Under the pieces are notes generated by a model that was given only the letters and a program-made list of their open reading frames with translations, was not told the DNA's origin and did no database searches. Of a DNA stretch of 64,000 nt, positions 53,306 to 62,161 are shown in pieces. Source of the DNA: Sphingobium limneticum (GTDB taxonomy: Bacteria; Pseudomonadota; Alphaproteobacteria; Sphingomonadales; Sphingomonadaceae); assembly GCF_008710155.1 (NCBI RefSeq), contig NZ_VYPZ01000001.1:248001-312000 (forward strand), read 5' to 3'. Made by a program: the position numbers and the translations under genes. Numbering within the stretch: position 1 is the stretch's first letter; each line of letters opens with the position of its first letter.

Positions 53306-54004
53306 CTATCCATGGGGCAAAGCGGCGACCGGATGCCGCACGCACAGCAACGTCCCTGTCAGCACGATGAAGCCTGACAACAGCAACGGCAGGGCCAGCC
53401 CCAGATGGATCACCATCACCGCGCCCAGGGCCGCACCGGCGAAGATGGCGACGATCGCCCCGACCCGGCGGGCAAGATTGGGATTCCCGCCCCCCGCCAG
53501 GCTGGAGTCCGCCGCGATTCCCGTGACTGTCAACGTCAGGACGGTGGTGGTCAGGTCGGGCACCTTCAACTGGCGGATGGTCGCATTGCGAAATCCCATG
53601 GCGATGGCGGTCAGGGTGATGATGGCGAACAGGGCAGCGGTGGGTTTCAGCGTCGGCACGTCAAAGCCCAGCGCAACGCCCGCCGCGATCCACAACAATG
53701 CCGCCTCGATCAGCGCCGCGATGGTCAGCCACTGGCGCAGCGGTCGCTTGCCAAAGCGCTGCCCCACGCGCCCGGCGACAAGAGCGCCGAGAAAGAAGGT
53801 GAAAAGCGCGACCAGATAGGGCGCGACCTGAAATCCCGGCGCCTGCGCTGCGGCAAAGCCCAGAAAGACGACATTGCCCGTCATGTTGGCCGTGAACACC
53901 TTGCCCAGGCCCAGAACGCTCACGGCGTCGATCAGGCCGGTCGTGACCGACAGCAACAGCAGCAGGCCGGGCAGGGGAGAGGGGGAAGAAGGCGAAGTCG
54001 GCAT
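53306..54004 (-). CDS. DUF1275 (YoaK) family membrane protein
   Basis: The 232-residue protein has six predicted transmembrane helices and the YoaK signature near the N-terminus (VTTGLIDAVSVLGLGKVFTANMTGN split between two helices) plus GFRNATIRQLKVPDLTTTVLT. The family role is not known. AGGAG precedes ATG 54004; the upstream extension to 54262 is an unrelated frame. It is the last gene of a leftward group, 17 bp after the porin gene. Confidence 0.88.
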   Translation of the reverse strand: MPTSPSSPSPLPGLLLLLSVTTGLIDAVSVLGLGKVFTANMTGNVVFLGFAAAQAPGFQVAPYLVALFTFFLGALVAGRVGQRFGKRPLRQWLTIAALIEAALLWIAAGVALGFDVPTLKPTAALFAIITLTAIAMGFRNATIRQLKVPDLTTTVLTLTVTGIAADSSLAGGGNPNLARRVGAIVAIFAGAALGAVMVIHLGLALPLLLSGFIVLTGTLLCVRHPVAALPHG

Positions 54005-54021
54005 GGCGATGCTCCTGAAGT

Positions 54022-55398
54022 TCAAAAACGGAAATTGGCTTCGAAACCGGTCATGGCGATGGTTTTCGCCGGGCCGGTCTGGCGGATGAAGGCGCCGGGC
54101 GCAAAGAGCGACAGCGACGTGGACAGTTCCAGTTCGGGCGTGGCCTGCCATGCCAGCGTCGCTTCGGCTTCCTTGCCGATGAAGCGGGCGCGGCTGTGGT
54201 CGGCGGCGCGAATGAGATTGCCGGGAATATCGTACAGGCCGTCGTTCCAGGCATAGCGCCAATAGGCCATGGCAGCGATGCTGGCGGAAAAACCATTGCC
54301 CAGCGGCGCGCTGATCCGGGGATTGACGCTGATGATGTTGGTCGGGCCGACAGGTGACAATTCGCCGAAATATTTGCCCTTTGGAAATAGCGCGTTGAAC
54401 GTGCCCAGCGTGCCGTCACCGCGATGCCGATCGCCGCTCACGATGTTGAAACGCAATGTCGCATCGGGTGACAGGGGCAGGGCGTCCAATGTCCGGCCGA
54501 CTTCGGTGCCCAGCGTCCAGGCGGCAATGCGCTGCTCCTCATGATGGCCGAACTGCCCGACGGCCTCCACATTCCAGTGCCATTGGTCCCGTGCGCCATG
54601 GAAGCGCAAGCCGATGCTGTGACGCACCTCGCGCCCGATCCGTCCGCCAAAGCGCGCGGCGCGGTTGCGATAGCCCAGATAATAGAGGTCGAATTGCGGC
54701 AATGTCGCATAGGCGCCCCATAATCTGCGCGTGTCGGAGGTGCGATCGTCGAAGCTGTCGGGACCAGCCTGCACCGGATTGAGCAGGAACAGATCGATCG
54801 CGCGTCCTTTGCCCAGCGACAGGCTGCCGCGCACGCCGTCGAACGCCAGCGGCATATTGGGACCATAGCGGGTGCCGACCAGCCTCTCGGTGCCTAGCGA
54901 TAGCATCTGACGTCCGCCCCGCAGCATGACCGGGCCAACGGCGACCTCCGCAAAGCCCTGAAGCATGTCGACCCGGCTCTGATCGATCGGACTGGCCGAT
55001 GGCGCGACGCCCATGGCATAGCTGATGATCGGCTGGGCGAAGGCGCGCACATGCACGCCATCCGCCGCGCCGACATGCAGGTCCGCGTAGGGCATGGCTC
55101 GCGCCCAGACATAGCTGTCGTCCGGCGCTTCGGCCCCACCCCACAGATTGTCGGCATAATTTTCGTTGCGCACCCGCACTTCCACGCCGGTGGAAAGCCA
55201 GGCGTCCGGCCCAAGCGGGATATATTTGAATGGACCGGTCCAATGGCGGCGCCGTTTTTCCGCATCGGCCAGGTCCGACCAGTCTTCGTCATAGCGGGGG
55301 ATCGACAGGGTCGGCGCCTGCCAGGCTTCGGTCGTCTGCGCGGCCAGCGGGCCGGACGCACAAAGCGAAAGGAGGAGGCAGGCGCGATATTTAGGCAT
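54022..55398 (-). CDS. alginate-export-type outer-membrane porin
   Basis: The 458-residue protein has a signal peptide ending PLAAQ and a repeated beta-strand pattern typical of the alginate-export (AlgE-like) porin family: WTGPFKYIPLGPDAWLSTGVEVR (in pieces), GRQMLSLGTERLVGTRYGPN, FDGVRGSL and a C-terminal MTGFEANFRF with final Phe. Many members are general or substrate-specific porins rather than alginate exporters, and no alginate biosynthesis genes are present. It overlaps the DoxX gene by 8 nt. Confidence 0.85.
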   Translation of the reverse strand: MPKYRACLLLSLCASGPLAAQTTEAWQAPTLSIPRYDEDWSDLADAEKRRRHWTGPFKYIPLGPDAWLSTGVEVRVRNENYADNLWGGAEAPDDSYVWARAMPYADLHVGAADGVHVRAFAQPIISYAMGVAPSASPIDQSRVDMLQGFAEVAVGPVMLRGGRQMLSLGTERLVGTRYGPNMPLAFDGVRGSLSLGKGRAIDLFLLNPVQAGPDSFDDRTSDTRRLWGAYATLPQFDLYYLGYRNRAARFGGRIGREVRHSIGLRFHGARDQWHWNVEAVGQFGHHEEQRIAAWTLGTEVGRTLDALPLSPDATLRFNIVSGDRHRGDGTLGTFNALFPKGKYFGELSPVGPTNIISVNPRISAPLGNGFSASIAAMAYWRYAWNDGLYDIPGNLIRAADHSRARFIGKEAEATLAWQATPELELSTSLSLFAPGAFIRQTGPAKTIAMTGFEANFRF

Positions 55399-55819
55399 CG
55401 CGCCGCGCCCGCCCGGCCACCAGCGCGATCAGGATAAACCCGCCGATCAGGCCCAGATGTTCGAAAAAGGCGTTGGTGGCCATGAAACGGTCCTGCCCCG
55501 CCGGCATCGTCCAGAAGGCGTTGGCCGTGAAGGCGGCCAGCAAGGTGAAGATGCCCAGCATGCCGGCGCCCAGCCAGACCAGCCGCCCGGTCAGGATCAG
55601 CAGCGGGCCGACCAGTTCTATCCCGATGGTCAACGCGGCCCATAGCGCGGGCGGGTTCATCCCGAAATGCGCCTGTTCCGCGACGGCGCCTGACCAGTCG
55701 GCCAGTTTCACGCCGCCTCCAAGCATATAGGCGCCGACCAGCAGCAACCGCGCGACGAACCAGGTCGGCCGCCAGTCCAGGATCGTCGCGACGAAGCGGG
55801 GGCTATGCTCGCTACGCAT
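55391..55819 (-). CDS. DoxX-family membrane protein
   Basis: The 142-residue protein has four transmembrane helices (ARLLLVGAYMLGGGVKL, a central IGIELVGPLLILTGRL helix, LLAAFTANAFW, and a final GLIGGFILIALVAG) and the DoxX pattern with a conserved GAxMLxxGxxKL start. DoxX-type proteins relate to terminal quinol oxidase subunits or redox stress. It lies 1 bp from the VOC gene and overlaps the porin gene, so the group is one operon. Confidence 0.88.
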   Translation of the reverse strand: MRSEHSPRFVATILDWRPTWFVARLLLVGAYMLGGGVKLADWSGAVAEQAHFGMNPPALWAALTIGIELVGPLLILTGRLVWLGAGMLGIFTLLAAFTANAFWTMPAGQDRFMATNAFFEHLGLIGGFILIALVAGRARRDA

Positions 55820-55820
55820 C

Positions 55821-56720
55821 TTATTGCGCCGCCGGGCTGTGGATTTCGGCGATGTAGCCGCCGGGAAAGCGCAGGATCGCGCTTAGCCGGCCGGCAACGG
55901 CCTTGGGCGTGACCAGCGTTTCCACGCCTGCGGCGGATGCCTTTGCCAGTGTGGCGTCAATATCGGCAACGGCATAGCCGGTCATGTCTCGGCCATAGGG
56001 CCAGGGCAATTGCCCGTCCGATACGAACAGGGTCATCTTGCCATAGCCGCTCTGGATCGCGACGCGGCGGATCGTCTTGCCGGTCTGTCCGATTTCCTCG
56101 CCCTTTGCGGCATGATCGTCGGAAAGGATCTTGCCATGGGCAAAGCCGGTCCAGCCCTTGATGAAGCGGTCGGCCGCATCGGCGGTCAGGTAGACGCGGT
56201 TTTCCGGCACGCTGGCGAGCGCTGGATAGTTGGGCTTGGCGGTGTGCCAGTATAGCTGCATGTTCACGCCGCCGGGCCACTGCACCACCGCGTCGCGGCC
56301 GATCGGATCGGGGAAGGTGGTGATGCGGCGCACGGCGCCATGGGCGACCGCCGATGCGACCGCCGCGTCCATGTCGCTCACCAGATAGCCTGTACGCTCG
56401 TCGCCGAAGGGATAGGGGATGGGCGTCTTGAAACCGAAGACGGACACGGTGCCGGCGGGGGTGAGCGCCAGTTGCGACTTGGTCAGGCTGGGCGTGGGCG
56501 TAACCTGAAATTCGCCCTGTTTCGACGTGGTGCCGCCGAATGTCGCGACGAAGCTGGTGACGAAGGCATCGAACTGGCCTTCGGGCACATAGACATGGGT
56601 CGTGTCATATTGCGGCCCGACGGCATAATCGGCGCTTCCGACGGGCTTGGCCGATAACGGCGTGGCGATAGGGGCGGCGGCGACCATCAGGGTCGCCATG
56701 ATCATGGACAAGCGTGTCAT
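55821..56720 (-). CDS. exported VOC (glyoxalase/dioxygenase-fold) protein
   Basis: The 299-residue protein starts with a signal peptide (IATPLSA) and contains two vicinal-oxygen-chelate modules, about 35-160 and 170-295 (THVYVPEGQFDAFV, YLVSDMDAAVASAVAHGAV, VQWPGGVNMQLYWH; then NRVYLTADAADRFI, TGYAVADIDATLA, FPGGYIAEIHSP). VOC proteins are usually cytoplasmic, so a secreted two-module form is unusual. Metal-type His/Glu residues (His42 region, Glu near the C-terminus) are partly present. Its substrate is unknown; it leads a leftward operon with DoxX, a porin and a YoaK protein. Confidence 0.8.
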   Translation of the reverse strand: MTRLSMIMATLMVAAAPIATPLSAKPVGSADYAVGPQYDTTHVYVPEGQFDAFVTSFVATFGGTTSKQGEFQVTPTPSLTKSQLALTPAGTVSVFGFKTPIPYPFGDERTGYLVSDMDAAVASAVAHGAVRRITTFPDPIGRDAVVQWPGGVNMQLYWHTAKPNYPALASVPENRVYLTADAADRFIKGWTGFAHGKILSDDHAAKGEEIGQTGKTIRRVAIQSGYGKMTLFVSDGQLPWPYGRDMTGYAVADIDATLAKASAAGVETLVTPKAVAGRLSAILRFPGGYIAEIHSPAAQ

Positions 56721-56799
56721 GCCTGTTGCTCCGACAAGAAAGGGCGGGGTTGCCCGGTGAGGACTTGTCTAGGGGCAGCAACAAAAGCAAAAAATCCGA

Positions 56800-56828
56800 A
56801 TAATATCGACCGTGATGTTCTATATTAT
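56800..56828. promoter_or_regulatory. inverted repeat ATAATAT/ATATTAT upstream of the VOC operon
   Basis: Arms ATAATAT (56800-56806) and ATATTAT (56822-56828), within the longer near-dyad CGAATAATAT...ATATTATCG, lie 80-110 bp before the VOC start in an AT-rich patch. It is a likely promoter/operator; no regulator gene is adjacent. Confidence 0.45.
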
Positions 56829-57027
56829 CGAATAGTAGGGTGGTGCCTAACTTGAGGGCGGACGGCGGGTCTCGCCGGATCGATATGATTTCCCGTTATC
56901 GGTGATTGCGAGCGAAGCGAAGAAGTCCGAGGATGGCTTGGCCTTCGCCTGCTTTTAGCTCGACAGTCTCGCAGTGCCGGTGCGGGCCATTCTATGCCAA
57001 CAGGCACCGACATAAAGCCATGCCCCT
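56829..57027. other. intergenic stretch with a REP-like palindrome remnant
   Basis: No gene is supported here. The GATTGCGAGCGAAGCGAAGA segment at 56904-56923 resembles a short repeat often found between sphingomonad genes, and a related G/C repeat follows at 57028. Confidence 0.4.
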
Positions 57028-57056
57028 GTTCCCCGGCGTAGGCCGGGGCCAGTTCC
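57028..57056. repeat. half copy of the REP-like element
   Basis: This matches one arm of the 25498-25565 element (GTTCCCCGGCGTAGGCCGGG, then CCAGTTCCA) with one T missing. Only one arm is present, but it still contains the CCCCGGC/GCCGGGG minor hairpin. Confidence 0.75.
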
Positions 57057-57081
57057 ATGCTCTCTTCTCGATAGGCGTAAC

Positions 57082-57119
57082 ATGCCTCCCATCAACCGCG
57101 CCGGGGCGCGGAGAGGCAT
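57082..57119 (-). terminator. hairpin downstream of pyrF
   Basis: Outer arms ATGCCTC (57082-57088) and GAGGCAT (57113-57119) enclose a GC stem CCGCGCC/GGCGCGG (57096-57111). It lies 12 bp past the pyrF stop on the minus strand and probably ends that transcript; the T-run is poor. Confidence 0.5.
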
Positions 57120-57130
57120 AGATGCCGGTC

Positions 57131-57805
57131 TTACAGGGTCGCTTCAATCTCGCGCGCGGCCAGATCCGGATCCTCCGCCTGGCTGATCGGACGGCCGATC
57201 ACCAGCATCGATGCGCCCCGATCCAGCGCTTCGCGCGGGGTCACGGCGCGCTTCTGGTCGCCCATCGCGCCGCCGATGGGGCGCACGCCGGGCACCACGA
57301 AATAACCATCATGCCAGGCCGCCTTGGCGATCGCCACTTCCGCGCCGGAACAGACGATCCCGTCCAGCCCCGCGCTCTGCGCCAGATCGGCCAGGCGGCG
57401 GACCTGATCCTCCGCTTTCCCACCGACGCCGATGTCCAGCAGGTCGCCATCGTCCAGGCTGGTCAGCACTGTCACGGCCACCACCTTGGTATTGATCCCG
57501 GCTGCGGCCTTCGCATCCTCCAGCATGGCGCGGCCGCCGGCGGCATGGACGGTCAGCACCGCCGGCTCCAGCATATGCAGCGCCTGCACGGCCTTGGCCA
57601 CCGTATTGGGAATGTCGTGGAGCTTGAGGTCCAGGAAGATCGGCAGCCCGAACTTCATCATTTCATGCACGCCATGATGCCCATTGGCGCAGAAGAATTC
57701 GAGGCCCAGCTTCAACCCGCCGACATGATGCCGTACCTGACCGGCCAGCGTCTGGGCCTTGGTCAGGTCGGGCGTGTCGATGGCGACATAGATGGGGCTG
57801 CTCAT
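57131..57805 (-). CDS. pyrF: orotidine-5'-phosphate decarboxylase
   Basis: The 224-residue TIM barrel has the catalytic signature FLDLKLHDIPNTV, with Asp59, Lys61 and Asp64, plus Lys32 and the C-terminal VVPGVRP and VIGRPISQA phosphate-binding segments. It makes UMP from OMP in pyrimidine synthesis. ATG 57805 overlaps the LapA-domain stop by 4 nt; the longer frame is the shadow of that gene. It is a housekeeping gene within otherwise accessory content. Confidence 0.95.
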   Translation of the reverse strand: MSSPIYVAIDTPDLTKAQTLAGQVRHHVGGLKLGLEFFCANGHHGVHEMMKFGLPIFLDLKLHDIPNTVAKAVQALHMLEPAVLTVHAAGGRAMLEDAKAAAGINTKVVAVTVLTSLDDGDLLDIGVGGKAEDQVRRLADLAQSAGLDGIVCSGAEVAIAKAAWHDGYFVVPGVRPIGGAMGDQKRAVTPREALDRGASMLVIGRPISQAEDPDLAAREIEATL

Positions 57806-58152
57806 GCTGGTCCTGTAACGATTGGAGTTGGAGTGGGCGAATCCGCCATGCCGGTCAGGCTGGGGGCGTCGGAAAAGGCGGGCGATGGCGGCGGCGCGGC
57901 GGTGGCCGTGGCGACCACCAGCGCACGTTCCGTGCTGTCGAGCCGACGCTTCAAGCGCCAGCGCGTCGCTCGCGCCATGATCCAGAAGGGCAGGGCGCCG
58001 AGCAGAAATGCGCCGATCAGCAGGACGGGCAGTTTGGTTTCCATCACCATGTCGCCCCACAGGCGCACGGTCACGGGCACGTAGTTCGCCATGCAGAAGA
58101 AGGCGAGCGCTACGGCGATGACCACCCAAAAGGCTGTCCGCAAAAATTGCAT
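57802..58152 (-). CDS. LapA-domain (DUF1049) inner-membrane protein
   Basis: The 116-residue protein has two transmembrane helices (AFWVVIAVALAFFCMAN and LPVLLIGAFLLGALPFWIM) with the LapA-like NYVPVTVRLWG between them, followed by a basic helix and a Pro/Ala-rich tail. DUF1049/LapA proteins are linked to lipopolysaccharide assembly and envelope regulation, and commonly precede pyrF in alphaproteobacteria. Overlap with pyrF (ATGA) suggests co-translation. Confidence 0.85.
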   Translation of the reverse strand: MQFLRTAFWVVIAVALAFFCMANYVPVTVRLWGDMVMETKLPVLLIGAFLLGALPFWIMARATRWRLKRRLDSTERALVVATATAAPPPSPAFSDAPSLTGMADSPTPTPIVTGPA

Positions 58153-58186
58153 AGGCTAGACCCTCTTTCCGTTGCTGAAGGGCAGC

Positions 58187-59077
58187 TTAGGCGATTGCGG
58201 CGGATTTCGGAAGCGCTTGCTCGATTTTGTCGATGGCGATGGTCATGGACAGGCACGCCGTCTCGCCGGGCGCCAGGATCGGCATGCCGTCCCGGTTGAT
58301 CGCGTCGGGCATGTGGCTCACCGGCTCCAGACAGAAAAACGCCTCGCCGGGCGGGCGATAGACATGCAGCCAGTCCGCGCCGGTGGCCGTCATCGTCAGC
58401 CGCACCCCGTCGCTGCGCTGGACGATCGCCGTCCCGTCCCAACCGGCATAGGCATTGTCGACTAGGCTGGTGCCGCGCACGATGGCGGGACGCGACCAGT
58501 CACCCAGCATGTCGGCGGGGGCCTCTCGGTCGGGTAGCATGCCGGGCGTGGACAGCCACAGGCCATGCGCGCCGAAAGTCAGCATAGCGGCCTCATCCGC
58601 CAGAAAATAGGGGTGGAAGCCCAGCCCGATCGGCATCGCCACATCGCCGATATTGGTGGCGGACAACGAGATGGACAGCTGTGATGGCGTCAGCGCCACT
58701 TTCTGTTCGGCCCGATAGGCAGACGGCCAATGGTCGTTGCCGCGATGCTCATGGATCAGCCGCGTGGACGATTTACCTGTCTCACTCGCTGTCCAACTTG
58801 CCTGCCAGCCAAAGCCATGGATGCTGTGCGGATGGTCGCCGAAATTGAGCGGCAGTTGATAATCCGCGCCTTCGAAGGCGAAGCGCCCGTCCGCGATCCG
58901 GTTGGCGTAGGGCACCAGCGGGAAACTCGCCATGGCGAGCGGATCGCCGGCCCCCTCCGGCGCGCGGCGCAGGAGATCGACGCCGTCCAGCGACAGTCCC
59001 AGCAGTGAACCGCCGACAGCGGGCGAAAAGGCCGCTTCCAGCCCTCCCGCCCGCAGGATGATGGCATCCTTGCTCAG
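58187..59077 (-). CDS. galM: aldose 1-epimerase (mutarotase) with no ordinary start codon
   Basis: The protein matches the GalM beta-sandwich: SFPLVPYANRIADGRF, IHGFGWQASW, the catalytic-type LGFHPYF His and FFCLEPVSHMP Glu. The first ATG (58933) would cut off the conserved N-terminal strands. The open frame continues upstream to a CTG at 59077 that forms CTGA with the MFS stop, giving SKDAIILRAGGLEAAF and PAVGGSLLGLSLDG, clearly GalM-like. No ATG, GTG or TTG lies between. Either CTG is used by coupling to the MFS gene, or a one-base indel hides the ATG at 59067. It would speed anomer exchange of xylose for XylB. Confidence 0.75.
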   Translation of the reverse strand: MSKDAIILRAGGLEAAFSPAVGGSLLGLSLDGVDLLRRAPEGAGDPLAMASFPLVPYANRIADGRFAFEGADYQLPLNFGDHPHSIHGFGWQASWTASETGKSSTRLIHEHRGNDHWPSAYRAEQKVALTPSQLSISLSATNIGDVAMPIGLGFHPYFLADEAAMLTFGAHGLWLSTPGMLPDREAPADMLGDWSRPAIVRGTSLVDNAYAGWDGTAIVQRSDGVRLTMTATGADWLHVYRPPGEAFFCLEPVSHMPDAINRDGMPILAPGETACLSMTIAIDKIEQALPKSAAIA

Positions 59078-60486
59078 CCTTCCATATCCTCAAGCTCGCG
59101 ACCCTTTGTTTCATGCACCATGGCACGGACGAAGAAGAAGCTGATCAGCGCGAAGAAGGCGTAGCCGGTGTATGTGACGACCAGCCCCGGCGATACGGCC
59201 AGCGCCGGGAAGCTGACGGAGATGGCGGCGTTCGCGATCCACTGGGCGAAGCCGGCGACGGCCAGCCCCGATCCTCGGATCTGGTTCGGGAACATCTCGC
59301 CCAGCATCACCCACATGATCGGACCCCAGCTGAGGTTGAAGAAGATCACATAGAGGTTGGCCGCGATCAGCGCCATCAGGCCGTTATGACCGGGCAGCGA
59401 TACTGCGCCGTTCGCGCCGGTGACGGCAGTGGAGAAGGCATAGGCGACGATCGCCAGCGTCACGGCCATGCCGGCCGATCCGATCAGCAGCAACGGTTTG
59501 CGACCGATCCGGTCCACCAGCATGATCGTGCCCAGGCACGCGCCGATCGACAATACGCCAGACAGGATGTTGATCTGAAGCGCATTATCTTCCGAGAAGC
59601 CGACGGCCTCCCACAAGGTCGCGCCATAATAGAAGACGACGTTGATGCCGACCAGCTGCTGGAATACGGCCAGGCCAATGCCAGTCCATACGATCGGGCG
59701 GATCTTGCCGGTGGTCTTGCTGATCAGGTCGCTCAGTTTGGGGCGATGATGATCGGCGGAGAGGCTGGCCCGGATTTCGGCGACCTTGCGCGCGGCTTCC
59801 TGCGGTCCGAACAGGCGGGTCAGCACGGCCAGCGCGCGATCGTCATGCCCGCGCGCGACGAGATAGCGGGGGCTTTCCGGGATGACGAGCAGCGCCAGGA
59901 AATAGATGGCGGCCGGGATCGCCTGCAACCAGAACATCCAGCGCCAGGCCGGGAAGTCCAGCCATAGCGGCGCGGTGGACCCGCCAGCGTAGCGGGCCAG
60001 CACGAAATTGGCGACGAACGCGCCAGTAAGGCCCGAAATGATCATCACCTGCTGCACCGACGACAGCCGACCGCGCACATTGGCGGGGGTGACTTCGGAG
60101 ATATAGACAGGCGAAATGACGCTTGCTGCGCCCACGCCCAGCCCGCCGATGATGCGCGCGATGATGAAGATGGCGGAGGAACCGGCGGCACCGGCGACCA
60201 GCGCGCTGACCAGGAACAGGATCGCCGCCAGCATCATCACGCCGCGACGGCCGATGATGTCGGCCATGCGCCCCGCGCCGAACGCACCGATGGACGACCC
60301 AACCAGAATCGCGCCGACATTGATGCCGATGCCCAGCTTGCCCAGGTCGAAGGCGCTTTCCAGCCCCTTTTGCGTGCCGTTGATGACGCCACTGTCATAG
60401 CCGAACATGAACCCGCCGATCGTGGCCACCGCCACGATCGCGGCGATAAAGGCCATGTTGACCTTTTCCGCGCTCCCCTCACTCAT
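59074..60486 (-). CDS. MFS sugar porter, probable D-xylose:H+ symporter
   Basis: The 470-residue, 12-helix transporter belongs to the sugar porter family: GGFMFGYDSGVINGT in helix 1, the helix 2-3 loop GRMADIIGRRG, PESPRYL after helix 6, and GLAVFQQLVGINVVFYYG in helix 7, where XylE/GLUT sugar contacts (Gln-Gln, Asn) are found. The position within the xylose operon makes D-xylose the likely substrate. GGAAGGA precedes ATG 60486; the longer start at 60504 lacks one. It follows xylC by 36 bp and overlaps the apparent galM start. Confidence 0.88.
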   Translation of the reverse strand: MSEGSAEKVNMAFIAAIVAVATIGGFMFGYDSGVINGTQKGLESAFDLGKLGIGINVGAILVGSSIGAFGAGRMADIIGRRGVMMLAAILFLVSALVAGAAGSSAIFIIARIIGGLGVGAASVISPVYISEVTPANVRGRLSSVQQVMIISGLTGAFVANFVLARYAGGSTAPLWLDFPAWRWMFWLQAIPAAIYFLALLVIPESPRYLVARGHDDRALAVLTRLFGPQEAARKVAEIRASLSADHHRPKLSDLISKTTGKIRPIVWTGIGLAVFQQLVGINVVFYYGATLWEAVGFSEDNALQINILSGVLSIGACLGTIMLVDRIGRKPLLLIGSAGMAVTLAIVAYAFSTAVTGANGAVSLPGHNGLMALIAANLYVIFFNLSWGPIMWVMLGEMFPNQIRGSGLAVAGFAQWIANAAISVSFPALAVSPGLVVTYTGYAFFALISFFFVRAMVHETKGRELEDMEG

Positions 60487-60522
60487 CCGTCTTCGTCCTT
60501 CCAATTCTTATATCGTTGCGAC

Positions 60523-61395
60523 TTACAATGCTGCGATATGGCCCGGCAACCCGGCCACGCCGGGATCGAAGGCGAAGAGATCGCCTGCCAGAGGCTGCTC
60601 TGTCAACGCTGTCATGTCCAGCCCCTTGCGCGCCGTCGTCGCATAGGCCGTGGTCAGCCCTTCGCCGCCAAAGGCGATCTTGGTGATGTTGGCGACGGGG
60701 AAGCGCACTTCGCGCATCAGCTTGCCGGCCGGATCGTAACGGCGCACCGCCCATCCACCGAACAGGCCGGTCCACAAACAGCCTTCGGCATCCACCGTCG
60801 GTCCGTCGGGATAGCCTGCATCCTCCTCGATCTTCGCGAACAGGCCGGTATTACCGACGGTGCCGTCCTCACGCAATTCGGTGCGCCAGATGCGCTTGCC
60901 CAACGTGTCGGTATGATAGAGCGTCCGCCCATCGGGCGAAACAGCCGGCCCGTTGGTGATCGACACGGCGGGCAGGCCGCTTTCGACGCATACGCCCTTG
61001 TGGAAACGGTAGAAATAACCGCTATCGGCTTCCTCCGCATCGTCCATCGACCCGAACCACAGCGCGCCATCGGGCGCGACGCAGGCGTCATTCTGCCGGT
61101 TGCCGGGCAGATGCGTTTCGGGTGCGTGGAGCAGGGCGAAGCTGCCCTGCGCCGGGTCGAAGCGATGCACGCCGGTCTGGAGGCCGACCGCAAACAGCCC
61201 GTCGTCGGTCGGGACGATCCAACCCACCTGACAGGGCGCCGCCCAGCTACGCCCGACGTCGGTCGCCGGGTCGTAACGGTGGATGCGATGCCCCTTGATA
61301 TCGACGAACCACAGGGCGGCGTCGCGCGCTACCCAGATCGGCCCTTCGCCCAGCGTCGCGCCGACAGACAGCACGCTCTGCGGATCGGCACTCAT
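60523..61395 (-). CDS. xylC: xylonolactonase, SMP-30 family
   Basis: The 290-residue propeller has the SMP-30 metal site: Glu in GATLGEGPIW, Asn in GNRQNDACVAPDGALWFG, and Asp in ISNGP/TDTLGKRIW-type segments (NGPAVSPDGRTLYHTDT). It hydrolyses D-xylonolactone to D-xylonate, the second step of the oxidative xylose pathway. ATG 61395 is chosen since it lies 4 nt after the xylB stop; the frame to 61509 overlaps xylB. Family and operon position both support the name. Confidence 0.88.
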   Translation of the reverse strand: MSADPQSVLSVGATLGEGPIWVARDAALWFVDIKGHRIHRYDPATDVGRSWAAPCQVGWIVPTDDGLFAVGLQTGVHRFDPAQGSFALLHAPETHLPGNRQNDACVAPDGALWFGSMDDAEEADSGYFYRFHKGVCVESGLPAVSITNGPAVSPDGRTLYHTDTLGKRIWRTELREDGTVGNTGLFAKIEEDAGYPDGPTVDAEGCLWTGLFGGWAVRRYDPAGKLMREVRFPVANITKIAFGGEGLTTAYATTARKGLDMTALTEQPLAGDLFAFDPGVAGLPGHIAAL

Positions 61396-61399
61396 GACG

Positions 61400-62161
61400 T
61401 CAGCGCCAGCCGGCATCGATGAAATAATCATGCGCGGTGCAATAGCGCGCATCGTCCGACGCCAGGAACATGGCCAGCGCGGCAACGTCTTCGGGCAGGA
61501 TACGGCCATCCAGACATTGCGCCGCGACGATCTCCGCTTCGCCTTCGGGCGTGTACCATTTTTCCTGGCGCAACGTCTTCACATTGCCGGGGATGATGGT
61601 GTTGACGCGGATATTGTCCCGGCCAAGATCGCGGGCGAGGCTGCGGGTCAGCCCCTCGATCGCGGCCTTAGCGGTCTGGTACAGCGTCAGTTCCGGCAGA
61701 GCGAGGTGCCAGCTGATCGATCCGAAATTCAGGATCACACCGCCACCGGCGCGCTTCAACGCCGGCACCGCCGCCTGCGCCGCGAAGAAGAGGTGGCGCA
61801 GATTGACCGCCATCCGCTCGTCCCAATAGGCGGGCGTCACTTCCGCGATCGTGTGGCGATCGTCATTGGCGGCATTGTTGATCAGGATGTCGATCCCGCC
61901 CAACTGCTGCTCGACCGTGCCGATCATCGCCTGCACGGCGTCGATGTCGCGCAGATCCACGGCATGGAAGATCGGCGTGAAGGCTGCGTCGCCGGACAGG
62001 CGGGCGACCAGCGCTTCGCTCTGTTCCACGGCGATATCGCAAAAGGCGACATGCGCGCCCTGCGCCACGAACCCTTCGACCAGCCCTTCGCCAATGCCGC
62101 TGCCGCCGCCACTGATAAAGACCCGCTTGCCCTCCAGGCTGGGGTAGATGGCGCGGCTCAT
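61400..62161 (-). CDS. xylB: D-xylose 1-dehydrogenase (SDR)
   Basis: The 253-residue short-chain dehydrogenase has the NAD loop GGGSGIG (18-24), NNAAND, catalytic Ser148/Ser150 with Tyr161 and Lys165, and C-terminal IDAGWR. Long stretches recall Caulobacter XylB, notably AIYPSLEGKRV, YWDERMAVNLRH, NFGSISWHL, RQEKWYTPEGEAEIVAAQC and the final DAGWR, which makes the assignment strong. It oxidises D-xylose to D-xylonolactone with NAD+. It overlaps xylX by 4 nt. Confidence 0.94.
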   Translation of the reverse strand: MSRAIYPSLEGKRVFISGGGSGIGEGLVEGFVAQGAHVAFCDIAVEQSEALVARLSGDAAFTPIFHAVDLRDIDAVQAMIGTVEQQLGGIDILINNAANDDRHTIAEVTPAYWDERMAVNLRHLFFAAQAAVPALKRAGGGVILNFGSISWHLALPELTLYQTAKAAIEGLTRSLARDLGRDNIRVNTIIPGNVKTLRQEKWYTPEGEAEIVAAQCLDGRILPEDVAALAMFLASDDARYCTAHDYFIDAGWR

